Shown here in pieces: positions 1 through 8,896 of a stretch of 64,000 nucleotides of DNA; the first letter of the stretch is position 1; each line of letters opens with the position of its first letter. Made by a program: the position numbers and the translations under genes. The stretch lies in the NCBI RefSeq assembly GCF_900157385.1, contig NZ_LT717697.1, positions 62,001 to 126,000 on the forward strand, in the 5' to 3' direction. This stretch comes from Mycobacterium terramassiliense (lineage in GTDB: Bacteria; Actinomycetota; Actinomycetes; Mycobacteriales; Mycobacteriaceae). The notes under the pieces were generated by a model, which saw nothing but the letters and a program-made list of their open reading frames with translations, ran no database searches and was not told the DNA's origin.

Positions 1-1
1 C

Positions 2-145
2 CGCACCGGGTCGCCGGGTGACGACTGGCCGGCCTACACCCCGGACGACCGCGCCGTCATGGTGTTCGACCACAAGAGCCGGATCGAGTTCGATCCGCAC
101 CCCCATCGCCGGATGGCGTGGGACGGCTTCTCACTGGCGCGTTGA
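2..145 (+). CDS. Carboxylesterase, C-terminal end (partial)
   Basis: Only the last 47 codons are in the window, entering from the left edge and stopping with TGA at 143-145. The translation has the WPxY...R..M.FD tail with a following DP motif typical of type-B carboxylesterases just before their C-terminus. In M. tuberculosis the carboxylesterase gene lipT (Rv2045c) lies close to pncA, which is also found a few kb downstream here, so a LipT orthologue is likely. The catalytic triad is outside the window, so activity cannot be judged. Confidence 0.7.
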   Translation, partial: RTGSPGDDWPAYTPDDRAVMVFDHKSRIEFDPHPHRRMAWDGFSLAR

Positions 146-163
146 ACTGGCACGCTGTCCGTC

Positions 164-2161
164 ATGCATGCCGACACTGAGCAAGTCATCGAACGACCCG
201 GCGACCTCACGGCCGCCTGGTTGGCCGCCGCGATCGGCACGGGGCCCCTGGCCGACTTCGCCGTGGACCGCATCGGCACCGGCCAGATGAGCGAGTGCTA
301 CCGCGTCCGGCTCACCTACGCCGACGCCGACCCCGGGGGGCCCGAGTCGGTGGTGCTGAAGGTCGCGGCGTCCGACCCGGTGAGCCGGCAGACGGGGTCG
401 GCGCTGGGGCTCTACGAACGCGAGGTCCGCTTCTACGGCGACGTCGCGCCACGCCTGGGCGGGCCGATCGCGCCCTGCTATCACGCCGCTGTCGACACCG
501 CGACGGGCGCGTTCGACCTGTTGCTCGGCGACGCGGGACCCGCCGTTGTCGGCGACGAAATCGCCGGTGCGACAAGCGAACAGGCCCGCCTCGGCGTAGT
601 CGAGTTGGGGCGGCTGCACGGCCCGCTGCTCGGCGACGCGTCGCTGGCCGACGCGCCGTGGCTCAACCGCGACTCGCCGCTCAACCAGGCGATGATCGCC
701 CCGTTGTACGCCGGCTTCATCGAGCGCTACGGCGAGGAGATCGCGCCCGAGCACCGCGTCGTGTGCGAACGCCTGGTGGCCGCGTTCGACGGCTACCTCG
801 CGCAGGAGTCTGTGGAGGACCGGATCCGGGGCCTGGTGCACGGCGACTACCGGCTGGACAACATGTTGTTCGGCACCGCCGGGGCCGACCGCCCGCTGAC
901 CGTCGTCGATTGGCAGACCGTGTCCTGGGGGCCGGCGCTGACGGACCTGGCGTACTTCCTCGGCTGCGCGCTGCGTACGCAGGACCGCCGGGAGCGCTAT
1001 GACGAATTGCTGCACGCCTACCACGAGGCGCTGGGGCCGGCGGCGCCGATCAGCCTCGCCGACGTCGCCGAAGGGGTCCGGCGCCAAAGCTTTTTCGGCG
1101 TGATGATGGCGATCGTCTCGTCGATGCTGGTGGAGCGCACCGACCGTGGCGACCGGATGTTCATGACGATGCTGGAACGCAACTGCGACCACGTGCTCGA
1201 CACCGACGCGCTGGCGACGCTGCCCGACGCGGCAACGGCGGAGCCGCTGCGGCCGGCGGAGGAGGACGAACTCGCCCACAGCCCGACCGCGGAACCGCTG
1301 TGGAGCGAAAGCTGGTATGCCGACTTCGCCGATGCGGCACAGGGATTGGGCGGCTGGTTCCGCATCGGCCTGATCGCCAACCGGCGCACGGCTTTGGTGC
1401 ACGCGCTGCTATGCGGGCCCGGCCTGCCGACCGTCGCCGTCGATGCCGAAGTGCCGCTGCCGGAGGACCCGTGGCTGTTGCGCACCGACGAACTCGAGGT
1501 CGGCCACGGTGCCGCCGCGCCGCTGGAGGCCTACCGCGTCGACGTGCGGGCGCGGGCCCAGGCGTACCCCGACCCGTCGGCGTTGCTGCGCGGCGAGCCG
1601 GGAACCCCGGTCGAGATGACGATGAATCTGGTGTGGGCCACCGACGGCACCCCGTACCAGTATCGCGTCACGACGCGCTACGAAATCCCGTGCACCGTCA
1701 CGGGAACCGTCACGGTCGACGACAAGAGCTACCGCGTCGACGCGGTGCCCGGGCAGCGCGACCACTCCTGGGGGGTGCGCGACTGGTGGAGCATGGACTG
1801 GATCTGGAGCGCGCTGCACCTCGACGACGGCACCCACCTGCACGGCGTGAACATCCGCATCCCGGGCGCGCCGGCGTTCAGCATCGGCTACACCCAGGAC
1901 GCCGGCGGAAACATCGTTGAGCTGGATACCGTCGCCTCCCGGGAAGCCTTCGGCGACAACGGATTACCGCTGAAAGCGACGCTCGACCTCAACCCGGGCG
2001 GCATCACCGCGGACATCGAGGTGCGTGGCCAGGCGCCGGTGCGCCTGGTCGCCGCCGACGGGCGGGTGAGCCAGTTTCCGCGCGCGTGGGTCAGCGTCAG
2101 CACGGCGGACGGCCGCGCCGGCGTGGGTTGGGTGGAATGGAACCGCAACCTACGAAAGTAG
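164..2161 (+). CDS. Aminoglycoside-phosphotransferase-like kinase fused to a beta-rich C-terminal domain
   Basis: A 665-residue protein in two parts. Residues about 10-340 are an APH/choline-kinase-type domain: the Brenner motif HGDYRLDN begins at His226 and the metal-binding DW pair is Asp249-Trp250, so the catalytic core looks intact. Residues about 360-660 form a second domain rich in Trp and beta-strand patterns, resembling the domains attached to mycobacterial APH-like proteins of unknown substrate. The natural substrate is unknown; APH folds also phosphorylate small alcohols and sterol-like molecules, so drug resistance should not be assumed. The ATG at 164 lies 18 bases after the esterase stop. 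The stop overlaps the start of gntK, so the two are probably co-transcribed. Confidence 0.85.
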   Translation: MHADTEQVIERPGDLTAAWLAAAIGTGPLADFAVDRIGTGQMSECYRVRLTYADADPGGPESVVLKVAASDPVSRQTGSALGLYEREVRFYGDVAPRLGGPIAPCYHAAVDTATGAFDLLLGDAGPAVVGDEIAGATSEQARLGVVELGRLHGPLLGDASLADAPWLNRDSPLNQAMIAPLYAGFIERYGEEIAPEHRVVCERLVAAFDGYLAQESVEDRIRGLVHGDYRLDNMLFGTAGADRPLTVVDWQTVSWGPALTDLAYFLGCALRTQDRRERYDELLHAYHEALGPAAPISLADVAEGVRRQSFFGVMMAIVSSMLVERTDRGDRMFMTMLERNCDHVLDTDALATLPDAATAEPLRPAEEDELAHSPTAEPLWSESWYADFADAAQGLGGWFRIGLIANRRTALVHALLCGPGLPTVAVDAEVPLPEDPWLLRTDELEVGHGAAAPLEAYRVDVRARAQAYPDPSALLRGEPGTPVEMTMNLVWATDGTPYQYRVTTRYEIPCTVTGTVTVDDKSYRVDAVPGQRDHSWGVRDWWSMDWIWSALHLDDGTHLHGVNIRIPGAPAFSIGYTQDAGGNIVELDTVASREAFGDNGLPLKATLDLNPGGITADIEVRGQAPVRLVAADGRVSQFPRAWVSVSTADGRAGVGWVEWNRNLRK

Positions 2162-2655
2162 CCGCCGGCTCGCCCGTCGTGGTGATGGGTGTCTCGGGAT
2201 CGGGCAAGTCGACGGTGGGCGCGGCGTTGGCGCGGCGGCTGAACGTGCCCTTCGTGGACGCCGACACCCTGCACCCGCCCGCCAACATCGCCAAGATGAC
2301 CGCCGGTGAACCGCTGAACGACGACGATCGCTATCCCTGGCTGGAAACCGTCGGCGCCTGGCTGGGCGACCATCGCGGCGGCGGGGTGGTGAGTTGCTCG
2401 GCGCTCAAGCGCAAATACCGCGACCGGCTGCGGGCGCACTGCCCGCGGGTGCAGTTCTTGCACCTGCGCGGTTCACCGGAACTCATCGGCGGCAGGCTGG
2501 CCGCCAGGCCCGGCCATTTCATGCCGGCTGGCCTGCTGCGGTCGCAATTCGACGCGTTGGAACCCCTCGGACCCGACGAGGCCGGTATCACCGCGGATGC
2601 CGGCCAGGCCGTCGACGCCATCGTCGACGCCTTCGTGGTGCGGGCCGGGCCGTAG
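2137..2655 (+). CDS. gntK: Gluconokinase
   Basis: A 172-residue P-loop kinase that should phosphorylate gluconate to 6-phosphogluconate, feeding the pentose phosphate pathway in the cytosol. The Walker A motif GVSGSGKS is at residues 18-25. The D-x-D-x-LHPPANIAKM block that follows and the later CSALK..YRD motif are hallmarks of thermoresistant gluconokinase (GntK/IdnK). Length matches the family (about 165-180). The chosen ATG at 2137 overlaps the upstream kinase gene by 25 bases. An in-frame ATG at 2086 would add a low-complexity Arg/Gly stretch and is unlikely. Confidence 0.9.
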   Translation: MEPQPTKVAAGSPVVVMGVSGSGKSTVGAALARRLNVPFVDADTLHPPANIAKMTAGEPLNDDDRYPWLETVGAWLGDHRGGGVVSCSALKRKYRDRLRAHCPRVQFLHLRGSPELIGGRLAARPGHFMPAGLLRSQFDALEPLGPDEAGITADAGQAVDAIVDAFVVRAGP

Positions 2656-2673
2656 CGCGCTCGATCGCGGCGA

Positions 2674-3669
2674 CTACCAGGGGCGGCGGCGCCGACGGGT
2701 GGGGACCCCGTCGGCGACCCGTTCGCGGGCCGCGTCGGCCAGTTGACTGCCGCGCGCGGCCGCCGTGTTGGCGAACTCGCTGCCCCGCAGCCGCGCGATC
2801 TCGGCAAGTTCCGCCCCGCGGTCTAGGGCCGTGTCGGCCAACTCCTCGCCGCGTTTGCGTGCCTTCTTGGCCAGCGGCGCGCCCTTTTCCGCCGCCGTGC
2901 TGGCCAGTTCCTCGCCGCGTTTGCGTGCCTTCTTGGCCAGGGGGGCGCCCCGCTCCGCGGCGGTGCTGGCCAGCTCGCGGCCGCGTTCGAGGGCGGCCTC
3001 TGCGTAGGGCGCGCCCCGTTCGGCGGCGGTGCTGGCCAGTTCGCGGCCGCGTTCGAGGGCGGCCTCTGCGTAGGGCGCGCCCCGTTCGGCGGCGGTGCTG
3101 GCCAGTTCGCGGCCGCGTTCGGCGCCGACCTGCAGGCCGTGCACGATCCGCTCGCCGAGCTCGTCGAACGTGTCCGACCCGTCAGAGGAACCGGGCAGCG
3201 CCGAGGAAACCCGTTCGGAGAGCCGTTCGGCCGCCTGGCGTCCGCGCCAGCCCAGCGACGGCTTGCCGGCCGTGTCGGCGGACGCGATCATCAGCCCGCC
3301 CAGCAGGCTCAGGTCGGTCAGGAAGTCTTTGCGCTTCTGGGCCTTGAGCGCCGGGTCGCTTTCGCTCCAGAACATGTGGGCGCCGAGGTTGGCCGGCAGC
3401 ACCGTGAAGGCGAGTGCCGCCGAGGCGATCCGCGGCGCTTTGCCGGTGGCAAGCAGCAGTCCGCCGCCGATCTGAACGGCGGCGTTGATTTGAGCGAACG
3501 TCTGGGGGTCGCTGGGAATGGCGCTGCCGACGGGGTCCGGCAGGGCGCGAAGGCCGTCGACCGCCGGCGCCGCGGCCTCGGCCGCGGGCTTGGGATTGAG
3601 GAGTGAGTCGATGCCCTGGCCGATGAACACCGCCGACAGCAGGGGCCTCGCGATTCTGCGGATCAACAT
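2674..3669 (-). CDS. DoxX-family membrane protein with a C-terminal array of 22-residue amphipathic repeats
   Basis: A 331-residue protein starting at the ATG whose complement is 3667-3669 (MLIRRIARPLL); an upstream in-frame ATG at 3702 is possible. Residues 1-130 are a DoxX-type four-helix membrane domain, starting RPLLSAVFIGQGIDSL. From about residue 182 to 305 the chain is built of roughly six units of 22 residues following the pattern RG-ELA-TAAERGAP-A--A-E, which should form long amphipathic helices rich in Ala, Glu, Arg and Lys. Two central units are almost identical in DNA. It sits opposite in orientation to gntK and pncA. DoxX proteins often act in redox or thiol stress at the membrane; the role of the repeat tail is unknown. 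Confidence 0.8.
   Translation of the reverse strand: MLIRRIARPLLSAVFIGQGIDSLLNPKPAAEAAAPAVDGLRALPDPVGSAIPSDPQTFAQINAAVQIGGGLLLATGKAPRIASAALAFTVLPANLGAHMFWSESDPALKAQKRKDFLTDLSLLGGLMIASADTAGKPSLGWRGRQAAERLSERVSSALPGSSDGSDTFDELGERIVHGLQVGAERGRELASTAAERGAPYAEAALERGRELASTAAERGAPYAEAALERGRELASTAAERGAPLAKKARKRGEELASTAAEKGAPLAKKARKRGEELADTALDRGAELAEIARLRGSEFANTAAARGSQLADAARERVADGVPTRRRRRPW
2995..3126. repeat. Tandem 66-bp coding repeat
   Basis: Two copies, 2995-3060 and 3061-3126, are identical over their first 60 bases and differ only in the last few. They encode two 22-residue helical units of the DoxX protein. More diverged copies continue leftwards to about 2765. The near identity points to a recent duplication by slippage or unequal crossover, so copy number may vary between strains. 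Confidence 0.9.
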
Positions 3670-3766
3670 GGCAGCTGGATTACCCGGCGGACCGGCAAAC
3701 AAACCGTGCCGCGCGGCGGCCCGGGTGAACGCCCAGCTCGCGGGCCGCCGGGGCTAGGGTGGACCC

Positions 3767-4327
3767 GTGCGAGCGTTGGTCATCGTCGACGTGCAGAACG
3801 ACTTCTGCGAGGGCGGCTCCGTGCCGGTTCGCGGCGGCGCGCGCGTGGCCTCCGCCATCAACGACTACCTGGCCGCCGAGCCCGGTTACGACCATGTCGT
3901 GGCGACTGCGGACTGCCACGTCGACCCGGGCGATCACTTCTCCGAACGCCCCGATTTTTCGTCGTCGTGGCCGCCGCACTGCGTGGCGGGCAGCGCCGGC
4001 GCGGATTTTCATCCCGCCCTCGACATCGCCCCGATCGAGGCCGTCTTTCGCAAGGGCGCCTCCGCCGCGGCCTATAGCGGCTTCGAGGGCGTCGACGAAA
4101 CCGGCACCCCGCTGCTCGAGTGGTTGCGGCGGCGCGGGGTCGACCAGGTCGACGTCGTCGGGATCGCCACGGACCATTGCGTCCGCCAGACCGCCGAGGA
4201 CGCGGCCCGGGCCGGCCTGACCACGAGGGTGCTGGTGGACCTGACGGCGGCGGTGGCGGCGGACTCCGGCGCGGCAGCGTTGGAGGAGATGAGAACCGCC
4301 GGCGTCGAGCTCGTGGGTGGGCGCTGA
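3767..4327 (+). CDS. pncA: Nicotinamidase / pyrazinamidase
   Basis: A 186-residue amidase converting nicotinamide to nicotinate for NAD salvage; in M. tuberculosis it also activates pyrazinamide. The length equals that of M. tuberculosis PncA, and all key residues fall at the same numbers: catalytic triad Asp8, Lys96, Cys138 and metal ligands Asp49, His51, His57, His71. The IATDHCVRQTAED block is intact. The start is GTG. Its TGA shares one base with the ATG of the next gene (TGATG), indicating translational coupling. Nothing in the sequence suggests loss of enzyme function; pyrazinamide susceptibility cannot be inferred from this alone. Confidence 0.97.
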   Translation: MRALVIVDVQNDFCEGGSVPVRGGARVASAINDYLAAEPGYDHVVATADCHVDPGDHFSERPDFSSSWPPHCVAGSAGADFHPALDIAPIEAVFRKGASAAAYSGFEGVDETGTPLLEWLRRRGVDQVDVVGIATDHCVRQTAEDAARAGLTTRVLVDLTAAVAADSGAAALEEMRTAGVELVGGR

Positions 4328-5124
4328 TGGTGGCGGTGGGCCGCGAGCAGCTGCTCGCCGCGGTGGAGCGCTCACCGCAGGCCGCCGCCGCGCACGACCG
4401 CGCCGGGTGGGTCGGGCTGTTCACCGCCGACGGGCGCATCGAAGACCCGGTGGGATCCCGGCCGCACCGGGGGCACGCCCAGATCGGCCGGTTCTACGAC
4501 ACCTTCATCGGTCCGCGCGGCATCACGTTTCATCGCGACCTCGACATCGTGTTCGGCACAACCGTTCTGCGCGACCTCGAGCTCGAGGTGTCGATGGGCC
4601 CGGCGGTGACGATGTACATCCCCGCACTGCTGCGCTACGACCTCCGAGAAGCCAACGGCGACTGGAAGATTGGCATATTGCGCGCCTATTGGGAGTTGCC
4701 GGCGATGATGCTGCAGTTCCTGCGGACCGGCCCGCATGCGGCGGCACCCGCCCTGCAGTTGTCCCGTGGCCTGTTGGCCAACCAGGGATTGCGGGGAACC
4801 GCCGGCTTCCTGGCCGGTTTCCGGCGGGCCGGTGCGCGGCACAAGAGGCGGGCGGAGGCATTCCTCGGCGCCGTCTCGCGGAAAGACAAGTCAGCGGCCG
4901 TGGCTGCGTTAGCGCCCGGTGCCCCAATAACTTTGGGTGACGACGACCCGCTCGACCTCGGCGAGCTCGTCGAGCAACTCGACGGGTCCAACTGGACCAA
5001 GGTGATCGGCGCCGGTCCCACGGTCGCGGTCTCGGTCAACTCGGCCCACGGCCGCGGGATCGTGTTCGTCGATGCCGCGTCGCCGGGCAACGCGATCGAC
5101 CGGATCCGGTACTTTCCGGCCTGA
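4327..5124 (+). CDS. Rv2042c-like conserved protein with SnoaL/NTF2-like domain
   Basis: A 265-residue protein, the length of M. tuberculosis Rv2042c, which also directly follows pncA. Residues about 5-125 look like a SnoaL/NTF2-like alpha+beta barrel: an early AHDRAGWVGLFTADGRIEDPVG segment and a later central strand region. The C-terminal half carries a helical KRRAEAFLGA stretch and a second short beta-rich region. No catalytic residues can be assigned with confidence, and the function is unknown. The start overlaps the pncA stop by one base. Confidence 0.85.
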   Translation: MVAVGREQLLAAVERSPQAAAAHDRAGWVGLFTADGRIEDPVGSRPHRGHAQIGRFYDTFIGPRGITFHRDLDIVFGTTVLRDLELEVSMGPAVTMYIPALLRYDLREANGDWKIGILRAYWELPAMMLQFLRTGPHAAAPALQLSRGLLANQGLRGTAGFLAGFRRAGARHKRRAEAFLGAVSRKDKSAAVAALAPGAPITLGDDDPLDLGELVEQLDGSNWTKVIGAGPTVAVSVNSAHGRGIVFVDAASPGNAIDRIRYFPA

Positions 5125-5129
5125 CGAGC

Positions 5130-5480
5130 TCAGCGCGCGATCATCAGGGCCAGCGTTGCCGCGGACAGGCACAGGTAGGCGCCGGGAAACGCGATGTTGT
5201 AAAGGACGTGGGCCCGCAGGTGCGTGATCACCGCGCCGACGAAGAACAGGACCAGCCCGACGGCGGCCGCGATGCCCAGCGCCTTCGCGCCCAGCAGCCC
5301 GATCACCAGCCCGGCGGCCCCGGCCAGCTTCGCGGCCGCCAGTGGCGCCAACCACGACCGAGGCACCCCGACCTCGGCCGAATTCGCCAGGACGAACCCG
5401 GCGGGGATGAGGTCGGCCACGGCGATTCCGGCCGTGACGACGGCGGTTGTCAGCGTGACGAGGACATAGGCGGTATGCAT
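5130..5480 (-). CDS. Small DoxX-like four-helix membrane protein
   Basis: A protein of about 116 residues with four hydrophobic segments and the DoxX_2 pattern (L--AKL-GA-GL--G near the middle helices, then R-H at the start of the last). I chose the ATG at 5480 because AAGGGA lies nine bases upstream; a TTG at 5489 is also open. It runs convergently with the Rv2042c-like gene, ending five bases from it, and is divergent from a SigJ-type sigma factor gene. Membrane DoxX-like proteins are recurrent neighbours of this sigma group, so it may belong to the sigma regulon (inference). Confidence 0.75.
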   Translation of the reverse strand: MHTAYVLVTLTTAVVTAGIAVADLIPAGFVLANSAEVGVPRSWLAPLAAAKLAGAAGLVIGLLGAKALGIAAAVGLVLFFVGAVITHLRAHVLYNIAFPGAYLCLSAATLALMIAR

Positions 5481-5647
5481 GTGAGTCAATCCCTTGTCCT
5501 ACAGCTGTTTCCGCAGCGGCGAGCCGAATGGCCGCGGAGCACGTCGCGGCGCACAATCGGTAGGGTCATGTCCTGGTCTCCTTTGCGACAGAGAGTTCGA
5601 TGGATGCGTTCATCTCCTTGACGACTCCCGCGCAGGAAAGGTGACCC

Positions 5648-6652
5648 ATGGGCACACCAAAGAATCTCGTCGATCTCGCGCAGCGATTCGACGCGGATCG
5701 GCGACACCTGAGGTCGGTCGCGTTTGGGCTGCTCGGGTCGGTGGCCGACGCCGACGACGCGGTGCAGTCGGCGTGGCTGAAGGCCAGCCGGCACGGAGTC
5801 GACGGCGCTGAAGGGGTGGCCAACCTCACCGGGTGGTTCACGACGATCACCGCCCATGAGGCGCTCGACCAACTCCGAGCGCGCAAGCGGCGCGCCGAGG
5901 CACCGCTCGCCGATCCCGACGAGCTCGACCGCCTCGCCGGATCCGCGGCGGCCCCCGCGGACGAGCCCGCGCTGTTGGCGGACTCGGTCAGCAACGCGCT
6001 GCTGATCGTGCTCGACCGGCTGTCACCCGCCCAGCGCGTCGCTTTCGTGCTGCACGACGTATTCGCCATGCCGTTCGAGACCATCGCCGGCCTGCTGGAC
6101 CGATCGCCGGCGGCCGCCAAGAAACTCGCGAGCCGGGCGCGCGGCCGGTTGCACGCCGGTCCGGCCGTGGAACCCGATCGCGCGGGCGCGCATCTCGAGA
6201 TCGTGGAAGCCTTCCTGGCCGCGTCCCAGGGCGGCGACATCGCCACCCTGCTCGAGTTGCTGGCACCCGACGTCTTGCGCCGGGTCGACCCGGCGCTGGT
6301 CGGAGCCGGAGTGCCGATAGAGCTGCGCGGCGCGCGAGACGTCGCCGAAGAGCCCCGCCACTTCACCCGGCGCGCGCGGGCCGGCGTCGTGCTGCTCATC
6401 GACGGTGTTCCGGGGGTCGTCCTCGCGCCCCGCGGCCGCGCGCAAGTCCTCCTGCGGATCGGAGTGGGAACCGACGACCGCATCCACACCATCGACATCA
6501 CCGGCGATCCGGAGCGGCTGCGGCGCGCCGTACTCGCGCTGCCGTCCTGGCCGCCGCAGCAACCCCACAGCCGGGTCGGGTACCAAGGACATCGGAGACA
6601 GCCCGCTCGGCCGCCGGCTGCCGGGCAACCTCGGGAGCGCCATGCTCGATAA
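5648..6652 (+). CDS. SigJ/ECF41-type RNA polymerase sigma factor with SnoaL-like C-terminal domain
   Basis: A 334-residue sigma factor. Region 2 covers residues about 10-80 (AFGLLGSVADADDAVQ and the following W--WF-T-ITAHEALDQLRARKR). Region 4 covers about 120-165 (LSPAQRVAFVLHDVF, then ETIAGLLDRSPAAAKKLASRARGR). The rest is a SnoaL/NTF2-like extension, the domain that replaces a separate anti-sigma factor in the ECF41 and SigJ groups and is known to tune activity from within. The ATG at 5648 follows GGAAAGGTGACCC. The last ten or so codons run into the next gene, so the basic C-terminal tail may be poorly conserved. Confidence 0.88.
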   Translation: MGTPKNLVDLAQRFDADRRHLRSVAFGLLGSVADADDAVQSAWLKASRHGVDGAEGVANLTGWFTTITAHEALDQLRARKRRAEAPLADPDELDRLAGSAAAPADEPALLADSVSNALLIVLDRLSPAQRVAFVLHDVFAMPFETIAGLLDRSPAAAKKLASRARGRLHAGPAVEPDRAGAHLEIVEAFLAASQGGDIATLLELLAPDVLRRVDPALVGAGVPIELRGARDVAEEPRHFTRRARAGVVLLIDGVPGVVLAPRGRAQVLLRIGVGTDDRIHTIDITGDPERLRRAVLALPSWPPQQPHSRVGYQGHRRQPARPPAAGQPRERHAR

Positions 6653-7964
6653 GCCGTTCGGGCGACGCAGCCTGCTGCGGGGCGCGGGGGCGCTCACCGC
6701 GGCGTCGCTGGCGCCGTGGGCCGCCGGCTGCGCTCCCGACGACGACGCGTTGACCTTCTTTTTCGCCGCCAATCCCGACGAGCGGGATCGCAGGTTGCGC
6801 ATCGTCGAGGAATTCCAGCGCCGGCATCCCGACATCAAGGTCCGCGCGGTGTTGTCGGCGCCGGGCGTGATGCAGCAGCTTTCGACGTTCTGCGCCGGCG
6901 GCAAGTGCCCGGACGTGCTGATGGCGTGGGAGTTGACGTATGCCGAACTGGCCGACCGGGGGGTGTTGCTCGACCTCAACACCATGCTCGCGCGCGACCA
7001 GGCCTTCGCGGCGGAACTGAAATCGGACAGCATCCCCTCGCTGTACGACACCTTCGCCTTCAACGGGGGCCAGTACGCGCTCCCGGAACAGTGGTCGGGC
7101 AACTACCTGTTCTACAACAAGCGGCTTTTCGCCGAGGCCGGGCTGCCGCCGCCGCCCGGCACCTGGGAGCGGCCGTGGAGCTTCGCCGAGTTCCTGGAAA
7201 CCGCCCAGGCTCTCACCAAACGCGACGGATCCGGGCGGGCCACGCAGTGGGGTTTCGTCAACCTGTGGTTCTCGTACTACTCCGCCGGGTTGTTCGCCAT
7301 GAACAATGGGGTGCCGTGGTCCACCCCGCTGACCAATCCGACCCACTTCAACTTCGGTGACGACGCCTTTATCGAGGCGGTCCAGTTCTACGCCGACCTG
7401 TCCAACAAACACCGGGTGGCGCCCGACGCATCCGAGGTGCAGTCGATGTCCACGCCCGACCTATTCGCGGCGGGTAAGGCGGGGCTGGCGATGGGTGGCC
7501 ACTGGCGCTACCAGACGTTCATCCGCGCCGAGGACCTCGACTTCGATGTCACCCCGTTGCCGGTGGGGCCGCGCCGGGAAGGGCAGCCCGCCCGCTCCAA
7601 CATCGGGTCCACCGGCCTGGCCATCGCCGCGAGCAGTCAACGCAAGGCCCAGGCATGGGAATTCGTGAAATTCGCGGCCGGCCCCGTCGGCCAGGCGCTG
7701 ACCGGTGAATCGACCCTCTTCGTGCCGGTGCTGCGCTCCGCGCTGAACTCGAGCGGCTTCGCCGAATCACACCACAGGATCGGCAACCTCGCCGTGCTGA
7801 CCCAGGGCCCGGCCCATTCGGATGGGATGCCGGTCACCCCGGCGTGGGAAAAGATCGTCGCCCTGATGGACCGCGGCTTCGGACCCGTGCTGCGCGGATC
7901 CCGGCCGGCGACCTCGCTGACCGGGCTGTCGCCCGCCCTCGACGAGGTGCTGCGCAATCCATGA
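6642..7964 (+). CDS. Sugar-binding lipoprotein of an ABC importer (Rv2041c-like)
   Basis: A 440-residue extracytoplasmic solute-binding protein of the carbohydrate family 1. The N-terminus has a twin-arginine signal (GRRSLLRGAG) leading to a lipobox WAAGC, so it is probably Tat-exported and lipid-anchored. The mature part shows the expected PDVLMAWELTYAELADRG and QYALPEQWSGNYLFYN blocks. The ATG at 6642 is preceded by GGGAG and overlaps the sigma gene by 11 bases. It heads a four-gene importer operon in the order of M. tuberculosis Rv2041c-Rv2038c. The true substrate is not evident. Confidence 0.93.
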   Translation: MLDKPFGRRSLLRGAGALTAASLAPWAAGCAPDDDALTFFFAANPDERDRRLRIVEEFQRRHPDIKVRAVLSAPGVMQQLSTFCAGGKCPDVLMAWELTYAELADRGVLLDLNTMLARDQAFAAELKSDSIPSLYDTFAFNGGQYALPEQWSGNYLFYNKRLFAEAGLPPPPGTWERPWSFAEFLETAQALTKRDGSGRATQWGFVNLWFSYYSAGLFAMNNGVPWSTPLTNPTHFNFGDDAFIEAVQFYADLSNKHRVAPDASEVQSMSTPDLFAAGKAGLAMGGHWRYQTFIRAEDLDFDVTPLPVGPRREGQPARSNIGSTGLAIAASSQRKAQAWEFVKFAAGPVGQALTGESTLFVPVLRSALNSSGFAESHHRIGNLAVLTQGPAHSDGMPVTPAWEKIVALMDRGFGPVLRGSRPATSLTGLSPALDEVLRNP

Positions 7965-8896
7965 CGTCGCTCCGTATGCGCAACAACGCCAAAGGATCCG
8001 GTCCTTTGCGGCGGCGCGCGCGGGCCGGGCGCCTTTTCGTGGCGCCGAACCTGACGGCGGTCGCGGTCTTCATGATCTTCCCGCTGGTGTTCTCGCTGTA
8101 CATGAGCTTTCAGAGCTGGGACGTGTTCAGGCCGCCGAAGTTCGTGGGACTGAAGAACTTCAACGAACTGTTCACCTCCGACCCGCTGTTTCTCATCGCC
8201 ATCCGCAACACGGTGATCTTCACGCTGGGTACGGTGGTGCCGACCATCGTCATCAGCCTCGTCGTGGCCGGGCTGCTGAACCGGAAGGTCAAGGGCATCG
8301 GGGTCTTTCGCACCATCGTCTTTTTGCCCCTGGCCATCTCATCGGTGGTGATGGCGGTGGTGTGGCAGTTCGTCTTCAACACCGACAACGGGCTGCTCAA
8401 CATCATGCTCGGCTGGGTCGGCATCGGCCCGATCCCGTGGCTGGTGGACCCCAACTGGGCCATGGTGTCGCTGTGCGTCGTCAGCGTGTGGCGCAGCGTG
8501 CCGTTCGCCACCGTGATCCTGCTGGCCGCGATGCAGGGAGTGCCCGAAAGTCTCTACGAGGCCGCCAAAATCGACGGCGCGGGCGAGATCCGGCAGTTCG
8601 CGTTCATCACGGTGCCGCTGATCCGGGGCGCCATGTCGTTCGTAGTGGTCATTTCGATCATCCACGCGTTCCAGGCGTTTGACTTGGTTTACGTCCTCAA
8701 CGGCGCGAACGGCGGGCCGGAAAGCGCGACCTACGTGCTGGGCATCATGCTGTTCCAGCACGCCTTCTCCTTCCTGGAATTCGGCTACGCGTCGGCGCTG
8801 GCCTGGGTGATGTTCGCGATCTTGCTCGTGTTGACCGTCGTGCAGCTGCGCCTCACCCGGCAGCGTTCCCTGGAGGTTTCCGATGGCCTCGGCTGA
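7961..8896 (+). CDS. Sugar ABC transporter permease (Rv2040c-like)
   Basis: A MalF/UgpA-type inner-membrane permease of about 311 residues with six hydrophobic helices. The EAA motif, which contacts the ATPase, is EAAKIDGAGEIRQFAFITVPLI near residue 205. The first helix follows a basic segment (RRRARAGRLFVAPNLT). The ATG overlaps the binding-protein stop as ATGA, so translation is coupled. A second in-frame ATG six codons later is an alternative start. It pairs with the next permease to form the channel. Confidence 0.93.
   Translation: MTSLRMRNNAKGSGPLRRRARAGRLFVAPNLTAVAVFMIFPLVFSLYMSFQSWDVFRPPKFVGLKNFNELFTSDPLFLIAIRNTVIFTLGTVVPTIVISLVVAGLLNRKVKGIGVFRTIVFLPLAISSVVMAVVWQFVFNTDNGLLNIMLGWVGIGPIPWLVDPNWAMVSLCVVSVWRSVPFATVILLAAMQGVPESLYEAAKIDGAGEIRQFAFITVPLIRGAMSFVVVISIIHAFQAFDLVYVLNGANGGPESATYVLGIMLFQHAFSFLEFGYASALAWVMFAILLVLTVVQLRLTRQRSLEVSDGLG

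Noticed and set aside
131..1402. Long minus-strand open frame (423 codons) opposite the APH-like gene
   Set aside because: Arg/Gln/Val-rich composition without motifs; a shadow of the real gene caused by high GC.
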